A DNA stretch of 60,000 nucleotides, taken from Cryptomeria japonica (lineage: Eukaryota; Streptophyta; Pinopsida; Cupressales; Cupressaceae). The position numbers and the translations under genes were made by a program. Location of the stretch: the NCBI RefSeq assembly GCF_030272615.1, contig NW_026728908.1, forward strand, positions 312,001 to 372,000, written 5' to 3'. A model generated the notes under the pieces. That model worked only from the letters and a program-made list of their open reading frames with translations. It had not been told where the DNA came from and did no database searches. The stretch's first letter is position 1, and each line of letters starts with the position of its first letter. Positions 43,143-53,093 of the stretch are shown here, one piece after another.

Positions 43143-44235
43143 TTTACAAATGGCACCGATTAAGTTATCATAAACACCGAGTGAATCGGTAGACAGTCAC
43201 GACCAAGTGACATCTTGGTTGGGTGCCACCTGATCGTGATTGCTTTACTATATATACATAATTCAAAAGAAAAGGAATGACATTGAAATCGATACATGTT
43301 CATCCTCCATACCTGCAGAAAAGAAAGACGATAATATTATTGTCATAATAATAATACCAAAATCTTAAATATACCATCTAGCATATAACTTGTTCATTAA
43401 ATTGGAAATTGCAATAACTTTTACACTTTCAATGTTGCATGAACTACATTTTCAATAAGCAGTTGTCAAACTCTTTATTAGTATTCTTTTATGACATTCT
43501 TATTTACAACAAGACTTGGGAGGATCATCTCGGGCACCTTGATGAGGTGTTGGGCATCATGGAGGCATGATCTTTGTTTGTCAAAGCTTTCAAGTGTGAG
43601 TTTGGATTGACAAAGATACTTTACTTAGAGCATGTGATTAGTGTGGATGGAGTATAGGTACACCAATAGAAAATTTAGGCCATATTGGATTGGCCACCGC
43701 TGAAGACATTAATAGACTTGAGGGGATTCTTCGGCATTTGCAGTTACTCTAGGAGGTTTGTTAAGGGGTTCTCCCAACTTGGAGCACCTCTCACAAATCT
43801 CACTAAGGGGATTTCAAATGGACTGAAGATGCTTAGTGCACATTCGACAAACTTAAGGAGGGTAAAATGAGCACTTGTCTTGTTTTGGCATTACTTGATT
43901 TCTTTCAGCCTTATTTAGAGTGTGATACTTTAGGTGAGGGATTGAAGCAGTACTTATGGAGAACAAGAACCCTATTGCTTATGAGAGCAGAAAGCTCTGT
44001 GATGCAGAGAGATTATATTTCATCTGCAATAAAGAGATGCTTGCCACCATGCATTGGCAAAATTTGGTAGGTGAAAAATTCGTTGTTAGAACGAACCGTA
44101 ACAATTTGAGATACTTCTTGGACCAAAAGGACTTGAATGAGTGACAATAGAAGTGGGTCAGCCAAATTCAGGCATATGAATTTGATATTGAGTATGTGAG
44201 ATCTATATGTAAAGGAAATCAATACTATGGTTTAT

Positions 44236-44951
44236 AACTTCAATAAAATGCATGTTTTTAAAGAATATTTTAGAAAATTAATGTATTTGGTAATGTTTGA
44301 TAAATTTAATGAGTTATTCCCCATGTTTTTGTTTAGTACCGAGCTTTAAAATTTTTGGGTTGGCCAAGTAATTGCAAGTCTGAGTTTTTAAATTATGGAA
44401 CTTTAATGTAAACAAATGATGAAATATCTTTAGAAGCTAAATAGCTTTCAAAGAAATAAAACACCTATATTAATACAAATAGAACTGCATGGTTAAGTGC
44501 TACATATACCAAAACTTTGCAATTTCTTACACATAAAATCTGCCTACATTCCATAATTCTGATATGGGTGTCAGGTATATCATTCTAGCTTTGCGTGATA
44601 CCAAAACTTCAATTAGAGGAAACCAAAATCAAGACGCATAGACTAATGAATCCCAAAAATGGATGATAGAGAAGCCAAGATTGATATTTGTTTTAAATAC
44701 GTAACAATAAACTCTTTGCGAAACACATTACAAAGTTAGATTTATGTTTTCCTATTTATATTGTTATGAGATGTATGCACTTGTTTTGAAAGTTTTTGTT
44801 CCCTTTATGCGATATGAGGTAGAAATGCAAGAAGAGTACATCATGATTTTTTTTAACGGGAAAAACAAAGAGCATTTGTTAATAAGGAAACTTTTACAAA
44901 ATAAACAGAAATAAGATTGCTGCAAGTAGGAAGTGACAAAGAGCATTAGTT
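44236..44951. other. AT-rich spacer
   Basis: No coding similarity, palindrome or repeat was recognised between the Gypsy relic and the tandem duplication. Confidence 0.4.
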
Positions 44952-45250
44952 ACAAATGAAAGACAAAATGATGACACATGGAGTCTTATGGAACATCCAC
45001 TTGGTGAAAATTTCATCTTATCTTGACTGCACTATTGAATATTAAAGTTTTTAATTGTTTTGATATTAAAAATCAGCAAAACAAGGGTGTTGACCCTATT
45101 ACAAATGAAAGACAAAATGATGACACATGGAGTCTTATGGAACATCCACTTGGTGAAAATTTCATCTTATCTTGACTGCACTATTGAATATTAAAGTTTG
45201 TAATTGTTTTTGATATTAAAAAGCAGCAAAACAAGGGTGTTGACCCTATT
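44952..45250. repeat. 149-bp tandem duplication
   Basis: Copies 44952-45100 and 45101-45250 both begin ACAAATGAAAGACAAAATGA and end GTTGACCCTATT, nearly identical except for a few indels and substitutions, so recent. Confidence 0.93.
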
Positions 45251-46115
45251 ACAATGCCCCTAGGGGCCAATAAACCAAGTCAAAAAAGTCTACACAAAGA
45301 CCAGCCAACAGACCATTAACAACACGCAGGCCAAACAGTTCACCAAAACACACAAGAAGAGACTAAAACAGCAGCAAAATGAGGAACCACACCAAACTAC
45401 AAGGGCTGAGATACAAGGCCAACAAGGCCACTTCAAGACAGACCAAAATAGGCCACTTACAGCACTGAGACCATAACTGGTCACAAACAGCCTAAAGGCC
45501 AAAAGGTCACTTACAACAAAGAGGAAGAACCAACAACCCATGCCAAGAGTGGGTTAATCTTACATCCAACTCCCAACTAAGCACATCATTAGGCTGGACT
45601 AAAATTGAGAGAGGGCCAACTCCCTCCTCTTCAAGAGCCCCCAAGAACCCCCAAAATTGTCTCCACCTCAATAGAAGGTGATGGTGAGGATTATGGCAAA
45701 CAATCATTGCCCTCCTCAGAAGGAGCATTCGCAGGAACAATAGGGGTGGCCCCATACTAGAGCACACAGATCACAACCACCAAAATAGGACCACTAAACC
45801 ATTACACCTCGTCCACCTAGCACGGAGACAAGCCCTGACAAAATCTACAGCTGGAACCACCTCAATAGGATCTGCAACAAAAGAAAACTCCATTTTTAGC
45901 CAAAAGAACCACACCCACAAGCCATTGACCTGTCTTCTATCCTGAGTCAACCCACTCTGAGGCAAGATCCCAGTAAACTATGCTTTTGAAACCACCACAA
46001 ATGGTTGTCTACACCTCAATAGGAGACACATGAGAAAAACTAGAATACGTTACTAGGAACCATGCCAGAAACTAGAGCAAGTTTCCATAGCTAGCGAAAC
46101 CCACCAAAAGGGGCT
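45251..46115 (-). other. unidentified repeat DNA with weak minus-strand coding character
   Basis: Together with 49519-49709 and 55376-56198 this is the DNA into which unit D and Copia G inserted. Minus-strand frames are rich in Trp, Phe, Cys, Leu and Val (MGCWFFLFVVSDLLAF). The phrase (S/D)PIEV recurs at three places: ADPIEVVPAVDF near 45860, SPIEVETSLARV near 49600 and SPIEVGIVAEVV near 55760. This could be the 3' end of a LINE or a tandem-repeat protein relic; I cannot identify it. A plus-strand counterpart, CCACCTCAATAGGA or CCACYTCTATAGGAGAAGCA, recurs with it. Confidence 0.35.
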
Positions 46116-46138
46116 TGTTGTGATGTTTTCATACATCG

Positions 46139-46155
46139 CCCCATTGCAAATGGGG
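46139..46155 (-). repeat. terminal hairpin of unit D
   Basis: The plus strand reads CCCCATTGCAAATGGGG, a perfect 7-bp stem with GCA loop, 23 bp from the element's 3' end. Confidence 0.85.
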
Positions 46156-46559
46156 ACTCCCACTTTTTTCTGCTTTCTAGGTTAGTAGTCTTAGCTTGGT
46201 CGTCTAGTAGTGTCTTTAGCTATTAACCTTCTACTTGAGGAAGTGCAGTGTCTTAGATTGCCAGGAAGTGATGAGGTCATATTTCCTTCTTTAGGTTGAA
46301 GTGAGGTCAGTGTAGCTTTTCAATTCCTTAGCAATGGACAATATATGATGATCATTTCATTTAATCATATCATCATTAGAGATAGAAATGATAGGGGTAA
46401 GTGTGGAGGTCAATCACAGGAATCGAAATGTTTGATGAATGCCAGTCAGAGTGAAGGCTTAGACAAGCATGAGGAGGCTTGGTTGATGATGAAGGGCCCT
46501 TGAAATGAGTAAGGTAAGTGCCACAACTCATGAAATTGAACAAGAGAGGTCACTTCTTG

Positions 46560-47730
46560 TGACCCCTCAAAACCCCGACCTATTTTCATTCACTGTCAGT
46601 GCCCCTCCAAATCCCGACTTGCTTGCTAGCATTTCCAGTTGGTGCTGAAATCCATGACCAACTTGAGTTGCTGTTAGTGAACCCTTCAATCTCCGACCTA
46701 CTTCAAGTCATTGCTAGTGACACCTCAAAAATCCGCCCAAGGACTTGAAGATATTTATGCTGTTAAAAAGGGAATGACTTCAATATCCAAGCAAAACAAG
46801 TAATCAGATTGGTGGAATCTTCTAGCAGTGAGTGGAAAGATCTTGAGCAAAGCTAATGGGGCAAGTAAAGTTGACATCTTTGAGTCACTGTCAGTAAGGG
46901 GTGAAAATCCTGACTAGGCTGATATCACTTCCAGTTAGTGTCCAAAAGTCTGGCCTAGGGAGTGAAGATCAATGATGAATGATTGCACTACTGTCCCAAT
47001 GCCTCAATGGACATAAGATTGCCTTGATAAAAAGGGGTATGGATGATTCAAGAGTCTGATCAAGCAAGGGACTGATTTGATGAAGAGGTCAAAAGGTGAT
47101 TAAGATCATTGAGGAACAACACTTCTACTTAGCACTCAAATCTCCAACCTACCTAAGGCTCACTTCCACTTGCACCCAAAAACAGGGACCATTTCATATG
47201 CCTAACCAAAGCCCCAACCAAATACATGACACTTCCAGTGAGGGGTGAAAACCCCAACCACTGTCAGTGCACCCCTGAAAGCCCGACCACTGTCAATGGG
47301 TGTCTAAAAGTCCGACCAAATTAGAACACTACCAGTGGGACTTAAAAAGTCTGGCCTAATGTGTGAAAGAGAGCAATGTCGGTGGGAGTCAAATGAGAGA
47401 TCATAGATGTAAAAGGTATAGACAACAAAGGCTGGAAGCTTTCACTTCTAGTGCTACCTTAAATCCACGACACCTTTGAAAGCACTGTCAGTGCCCTATC
47501 AGAAGTCCAACCTCATTGCGACCACTGTCAGTGCTCACCAAAAAGTCCGACCTGCTTATGCTGACTGCCAGTGGGTGCTCAAAACCTCAATCACTTCCTA
47601 TGCCCCTTGAAAAGCCCGATCACTGTCAATGACACATCAAAAGCCTGAACTTCTTGACAAGCACTGCCAATGCTACCCTAGATCTCTGACTTACTTGGCA
47701 TCAATTTCTAGTGACACGTGAAAAGTCTAC
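46560..47730 (-). repeat. degenerate CACTGTCAGTG...AAAGTCCGACC array (unit D)
   Basis: About 18-20 copies on the plus strand have the form CACTGYCAGTG, 4-10 bases, (C)AAAANYCCGACC, spaced 30-55 bp where intact. Clear copies are at about 46591, 47261, 47292, 47486 and 47524. The 11-bp core is an inverted repeat (CACTG/CAGTG). Confidence 0.88.
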
Positions 47731-48619
47731 ACATTTAGAAGTTACTTCCAAATCCATGAATAATAGCAGGTCTCAGACCTGAAACCAATGGAAATCAGAC
47801 ATGTCTCAGACCTGAAACATAACAGATCAGATATGAAATCAGCAAAATCAGATATGGATCGTAACTAAGAACATCATTTCCCCCGTAAAATCAGTCATTT
47901 CTTGATCTAAGTAATGATTTGAAGGCGAGATTTAGGACAGTAAGAAGTACTTTATCTATATTGTTCTTGATTTGTATCCATGCTCTTTTCAGGTTGGATC
48001 TGGCAAAGCATGTGAAAAGGAAAAGGTGAAGGCTCATCAGCTCACTTACAACATCAAGATCACACCATTCGAGACTTCAGCACATGGAGGAGATTCCAAG
48101 ACATTGCAACACTCCAAGTCTCAAGCTCATGTAAGGCAGCAAATAGGAGAACTTCCATCACAAAGAAAGGGCATTACAAGGCAAGTGTAGAGATCCACTT
48201 CAAGGGAAGTTAGAATGAAAATCATCAGCATGGGAGATGGAGGCGAATCAAGTATTGGGGAGTCTACATCAAAATCATGAAGGAACACTCACCAACTTTG
48301 CAAAGGAAGAATGAAGATTCATCATGGCAAGATCAAAATCAACATCATGAAAGAGTAAACACTTGTGATGAGTTACAGGGACCAAATGACTAAGGTGGTG
48401 CCTAGTCATCACCTACCCAATCACATCACTCTAATTCAAGGCGTTTAGATTCAATGCTCCTGACTCATCCATCTAGGCAGATAACTAACACATGTGGGCA
48501 CAAAGTCTGATGGACCTACCCTCATCATTCATTGTTCAATAATTCAAGGAAGGAACATGTGTCCCATAAAATGTAAATTTATCATTGGTCAGCATTAAAT
48601 GCTATATAATGGGTGTAAC

Positions 48620-48637
48620 AAACCCTAATTAGGGTTT
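48620..48637. promoter_or_regulatory. telo-box palindrome (unit D)
   Basis: AAACCCTAATTAGGGTTT is identical to the copies in A, B and C. In element sense it lies downstream of the TATA motif. Confidence 0.8.
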
Positions 48638-48697
48638 CTATCGTTTGATCTTGGCCATTGATCGTGAATCAATCTAAGCCACTCATTGTAAAGAGCT

Positions 48698-48710
48698 ATC
48701 TATATAAGGC
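48698..48710 (-). promoter_or_regulatory. TATA box of unit D
   Basis: The minus strand reads GCCTTATATAGAT, preceded by TTTACAAATGAG as in the other units. Confidence 0.6.
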
Positions 48711-49518
48711 TTAGTTTTCTCATTTGTAAAGGTTAATAGTTAATAGCAGGTTAATAGTTCAATATCAGCTAGCAATTAGAAGTAGAGTAGGAGGAGAAGG
48801 CAAGAATTGTTGCCAAGCTTGTAAATAAACATCCTTTTCATTGAAGATATGGTGGAATGCGTTGTTTCTTCTACATAATTGCATGGTTTCTTGTTGGATC
48901 CTCATGTTAGATGGTGATAATTAGATGGATGGAAGCTATTGTGAATGGTTAATGGTGAAATTCTTATGTTCATACTACTAGTATTTGCTGATTGTGAAGT
49001 ATCTTGCCTGGTCAACTGAACTCTCTTCATGAGCTTAACTTCGATTGCTACTCACTCATTGATATGCATTACATTGATGGTGTGTATGTTGTTGGTAGTA
49101 ATTTGAACATCATTTTGCTCTCCTTAGAAGATCACACTAAACTTTGTGGAGTTGTTGCTTTGCATGGCAAAGCAAAGTCTAGTTGAATTTCACTAAATCA
49201 TTCATAGTTTCTTACATTCCTATGATTAGATTAGCTTTCTCAACCCTTTATCCTTTTGCTATTTTTTAAAGACAACTAAAATTCCACGTTCCAACAGCTT
49301 TCAAGCATTCAAGTATCAACGTAAGTCCCCTTGTGATTCCAACAATATCACATCATACACACTGAGTCTATCCAAGAGCATGTCAAGACCTAACATTCGG
49401 AACCTTGGAGTCATCCCATTTTATCATGCAGTTTAGCACTTGGGAGGATTTTGTTTAAGAGTATAGAGTACTTCAATATTTTATTTGTGTTGCATAGTGC
49501 ATAAAAAACACATCAACA

Positions 49519-49709
49519 GGGCCCTCTACCAATTTAACCCTGCTCCACCACCTCCACTTGTAGTAGATGCAAAGTTCCATCCACTCTTGCAAGACTTGTC
49601 TCCACTTCTATAGGAGAAGCAGGAGAAAAAACCTTCATAAGAGGAGAGATATCCCTCTTACCAACACCAAGAACCTGGTCAGATTGAGACCATATGCCCA
49701 TCTGAAAAC
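49519..49709 (-). other. host flank between unit D and Copia G (copy 1)
   Basis: It continues the unidentified DNA of 45251-46115 after unit D. It is duplicated at 55376-55684, where the sequence runs on past the Copia G insertion point (CATCTSAAAAC) without interruption, giving an empty site for G. Confidence 0.7.
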
Positions 49710-49868
49710 TATTAGTATTATATTTTCCTAAGTTATTAATGCTCAATAATGTAATATATTGTAAGATATTGTAATTTTAGTTTCTTATTAGAATCTTTCT
49801 ATTTTGAGATTCTTTGTAATTCTTTATAATGATCTTCATGATCATTCGTAAATACAACAACCATTTTT
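49710..49868 (+). repeat. 5' LTR of Copia G
   Basis: It pairs with 54966-55125. The 5' copy is followed by about 20 extra bases (ACCAAATTACTTTCGTAATA) before the primer site, which may belong to the original LTR end and be missing from the 3' copy. Confidence 0.85.
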
Positions 49869-49888
49869 ACCAAATTACTTTCGTAATA

Positions 49889-49900
49889 TGGTATCAGAGC
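49889..49900 (+). promoter_or_regulatory. primer binding site of Copia G
   Basis: TGGTATCAGAGC is the standard tRNA-Met primer site of plant Copia elements. Confidence 0.92.
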
Positions 49901-50872
49901 ACTGGGTATTTTCGAAATAATTTTTCAATTAAAAATTCGTCACGAATTTTTTTAAAAGTTTTTTGAAAAATTTCTTTATTCGAAATTGCTCCTAGTTCGT
50001 GAGGACTGGTCGAGGGTTTTTTTCGCGTCTTTCTTTGACGCATTCGTGCTGAAAATCCTGATCATTATTGGACATCGTGGCCTGTCTTCCTTGTCACGTC
50101 TGCAGTTTGCGATTTTTGGATCGCGTTTTTTCTTCTCTCCGTGGTCGGTTTTTGTCTTTGCATGATTACAATCCATGCCCTTTTCCGCACTGCGACCTAT
50201 TTGTCTCTGCCCGTGGTCGTGTTTTGTCGCAATCTGCAGTCTTGGGTGTTTTTTTTAGGCGACATTTTTCAACGCGCGACTTCTTTCTTGCGCGACTGCG
50301 CGGTTTCTTTTCGCACGTGCCGACTCCTCTAGATTTTTTCTGCATTCGCCTTCGATTTTGGGTGACGCGAATTTATCCGCGATTTGGTGGCAACAATTTA
50401 AAAAAAAAACCTTTGCTTTGGCTTGCAACTTAAGGGTTTTGAAGGATCTTTTTCTGCAACCTGCATTTTTTTTCTAAGGTTTTGCATTTTTTGACTAGGG
50501 TTTTGGCCCCTTAGTTCAAGTCGAAAATTTATTTTGATTGCAGAATCTTTGTGGGTTTTTCGAAATCCGAACTGGGTCTATTCGATTTTTATGGGTGCAT
50601 CGTTTTTCATGCCTCGAATTTTGTGCCAGCAGATTTCTATTCTGATTTCAGATTCTTTTTGGGTTTTTCGCAAGGAATTTTGGGTGGTCTTCCGATTTTG
50701 TTGGGTCAGCCAGAAAATTTTCTTGAAATCTGTGTCAACCGTACTTCATCTATTTTTTGAAGTCTGTACCTGTATCTGCCTCTATTTTCTACATTGATAT
50801 TTGTGCTTTGTATTCCGTGCTATCACCTCTTCTTTGATTTTTTCGTTTTCCGTGCATTGGGAAACATGCAAG
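49901..50872 (+). other. untranslated leader of Copia G
   Basis: It is T-rich and GC-richer than the flanks, with open frames of 121 and 87 residues on the plus strand that show no domain. The repeated phrase GGTTTTTCG.AA.CCGAA.TGGG near 50550 and 50670 suggests an old internal duplication. Confidence 0.5.
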
Positions 50873-52024
50873 ATGGCGTCATTGACCAACTTGATGTTGG
50901 AAGGCAGTTAGCGATTCAACGGCAAAAATTATAACACTTGGAAGCAGCGCATGCTGACAATCTTCGGATATCACCGCCTAGATGATCTTGTCTTGGGAAA
51001 AGAATCTCGTCCTTCTGCAGCCGGAGCCGATCAAGACAAATTTGATGACTGCAATAGGGAAGCTGTCATGCTTCTCTAGCTCTCTGTCACAGATGACCAG
51101 CTACCTCAAATTCCTTCTGGTCAATCAGCCTCAAAAATTTGGAAGCATCTGAAGGAGTTGCATGAGACATCCGACAAAAGCCGAGCATTCTTCTTGAAGA
51201 ACAAGTTGTTCTCCATCATGATGGATGAATGCATGTCCTTCCAGGAGCATCTCACGAAGATTAAGGACATGCGAGATCAGCTTGACGCTATTGGTCGGAA
51301 AATGGAGGAAGAGGATATGGTAGTCATAACCCTCAAAAGTCTACCAAAATCCTACGAGCATTTCATAGAGACTCTCAACATTACGTCTACGAATGTTGAT
51401 CTGAAATTTCCAGAGTTATGCGCCAAACTTTTGCAGCAGGATCGCTGGAAACAACAGTTTGGTAGCGGTGCCACTTCATCCTCCTTTGAGCAAGCCTTTG
51501 CAACCAAATCCTTTCACAAGGATAAGGGCAAATTTTAGTCATCTTAGTTCTCTCAATTAAAGGGCTCTAGTCAGTCACAGGAAGGCTCAAAAAAGAAGGT
51601 TCAATGCAATTATTGTCACAAATATGGCCATCTGATTAAGGATTCTCGCAATCGGATGGCTTCCAAACATCGAAAGCAGGGAGGGTCTCAACCTAAAGCC
51701 AATGTCGCTGAGCACACAGAGCATAAAGAGTCTTCCTTTTAGGCCTTCATGGCTAAAAGACCTACAGACCATGTGAAATCTTTTGCTTGGTATATTGATT
51801 CTGGTGCTTCTCGGCATTTCACTCACCAGCGTGATTGGTTTACAGAATTCTCTCCCTATACTGATTCAGTTATTTTTGGAGGAGGTGAGGAGTATACAGT
51901 TGTCGGCAAGGGCAACGTTCAAATACAGTCTGGTGGGAGGAATCTCATATTCCTCAATGTGTACTACGTTCCTGGCATGGAACTGAACCTTCTCTCCATG
52001 AGTCAGATTATGCGGCATTCTCCT
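50873..52024 (+). pseudogene. Copia G gag and protease
   Basis: From ATG 50873 a single frame runs to 52024. It opens MASLTNLMLEG, then RFNGKNYNTWKQRM (the FxGxNYxxWxxxM start of Copia gag), a helical UBN2-type body (KIWKHLKELHETSDKSR), the zinc knuckle QCNYCHKYGHLIKDSRN (final Cys changed to Ser), and the protease active site AWYIDSGASRHFT. The frame contains TAG at 50909, 51077, 51536, 51545 and 51740, each where Gln (CAG) is plausible. It ends in a TGA at 52025, where a one-base shift leads into integrase. Confidence 0.9.
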
Positions 52025-52025
52025 T

Positions 52026-53093
52026 GATGTCATCTTCAGTGCACATAAGTGTTCTATTGTTGATCGTGTGACATGCACTACAGTTGTTGTTGGTATTGAG
52101 GATCATGGTCTTTGTAGACTTGTGGATACAAGTGATTCTCTTGCGCATGCCTTCGCAGCAAAATCCTCCTCTATCTCCTGTCTATGGCATCAACGATATG
52201 GTCACCTGAACATTCATTATCTTGTTCAGCTTGTTCAGGAAGATTTAGTACATGGCCTACCCGAAATTCAAACTCAAAATCAACGAGTTTGTGACGCTTG
52301 TCAGGCTGGGAAGCAGCACAGGGCACCGTTCAAGGATGGTGACTCATGGCGAGCATCTAAGGTATTGCAGTTGGTCCACGCTGATGTATGTGGTCCAATG
52401 AATACTACTTCTGTTACTGGGTGCAGGTGTTTCTTACTTTTTGTTGATGATTACAGTCGTAAGATGTGGGTGTACTTTCTTAGACAGAAATCAGATGTGT
52501 GTCCTATATTTCAAAAATTTAAGGCCTTGGTAGAAAAAGAGTCTGGTTGTTCTATTATTACTCTTAGGTCTGATAATGGAGGGGATTTTTGTTCTACTGC
52601 TTTCTCCACTTTCTATGCTACACATGGCATAAAACGTCAGTTAACCACACCATACACCCCTCAGCAAAACGACGTTATAGAACGTCGTAACCGCACCGTT
52701 ACAAAAATGGCTAGGTCTATGTTGGAACACAAAAATGTTCCTAAGAAGTATTGGGCAGAAGCAGTGTTTACTGTAGTCTATCTCCTTAATAGGTCTCCCA
52801 CTCATGCTGTTAAAGGGAAGACTCCTGAGGAAGCTTGGACTGGTTGCAAACTCAGGATCAGCCATTTGAAAGTTTTTGGCTCTCTTGCATATGTTTGGAT
52901 TCCAGATGCCAAGCGCTCTAAGTTGGATTCCAAGAGTCAAAAGCTCATGTTTACACGTTACAGTGATAACCATAAGGCCTACCAACTGATTGATATAGAC
53001 ATTGATAGTCTCATCTTGAGTCGCGATGTTGTCTTTGATGAAGATCGAAGACCATTTCAGCTTTACTCGTCTGAGCAGAATTCTGAGGATTAG
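52026..53093 (+). pseudogene. Copia G integrase
   Basis: After the frameshift come the GAG-pre/zinc region LWHQRYGHLNIHYL and CDACQAGKQHRAPF, then the integrase core with catalytic residues in HADVCGPM (Asp), LRSDNGGDF (Asp) and QQNDVIERRNRTV (Glu), all retained. KVFGSLAYVWIP marks the C-terminal GKGY-like region. The frame is closed by TAG at 53091, after which the same frame continues into RT. Confidence 0.92.

Larger units (their letters stand above)
42709..43435. mobile_element. hairpin-rich insertion in the Gypsy RT
   Basis: It separates two RT segments that are adjacent in intact Gypsy proteins. A short direct repeat (TGCAT, 42704-42708 and 43436-43440, within a longer weak similarity CTTTC..TGTT..GCAT) may be its target duplication. 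Inside are four successive palindromes (42880-43015), a 52-bp tandem repeat (43039-43142), and a TATA-like CTATATATACAT at about 43250. It has no coding capacity. It could be a solo LTR with structured U3 or a MITE-like element. Confidence 0.65.
41790..44235 (+). pseudogene. Ty3/Gypsy pol relic: protease, RT, start of RNase H
   Basis: Protease end: NYIVTDDFYVVGIGETNIVLG, then VQWLPLLGKY (about 41900-41990). [22 protein letters not shown] then [18 protein letters not shown] (42388-42500), and [19 protein letters not shown] (about 42640-42695). After an insertion (42709-43435) comes NYIFNKQL...VFFYDILIYNKTWEDHL (about 43441-43530), where the FDD of the RT active site reads FYD. Then LRGFFGICSYSRRFVKGFSQ (about 43718) and RNase H NPIAYESRKLCDAERLY (about 43960). 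At least four frameshifts and several stops make it inactive. The domain order is that of a Gypsy element. No LTRs were located. Confidence 0.88.
46116..49518 (-). mobile_element. unit D: giant LTR-like element (minus strand)
   Basis: On the minus strand it starts TGTTGATGTG (49518) and ends CATCACAACA (46116). Flanks GGGCT (46111-46115) and GGGCC (49519-49523) form a 5-bp duplication with one transition. A TATA box (about 48700), telo-box palindrome (48620), CACTG/CAGTG array (46560-47730) and terminal hairpin (46139-46155) occur in the same order as in A, B and C. A 72-residue plus-strand frame (47972-48190) has no recognisable domain. At 3,403 bp it is the shortest of the four. Confidence 0.82.

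Noticed and set aside
1073-49518. Units A-D as Helitrons because of the 3' hairpin
   Set aside because: Ends are TG...CA with 5-bp target duplications, not TC...CTRR at an A/T dinucleotide without duplication.
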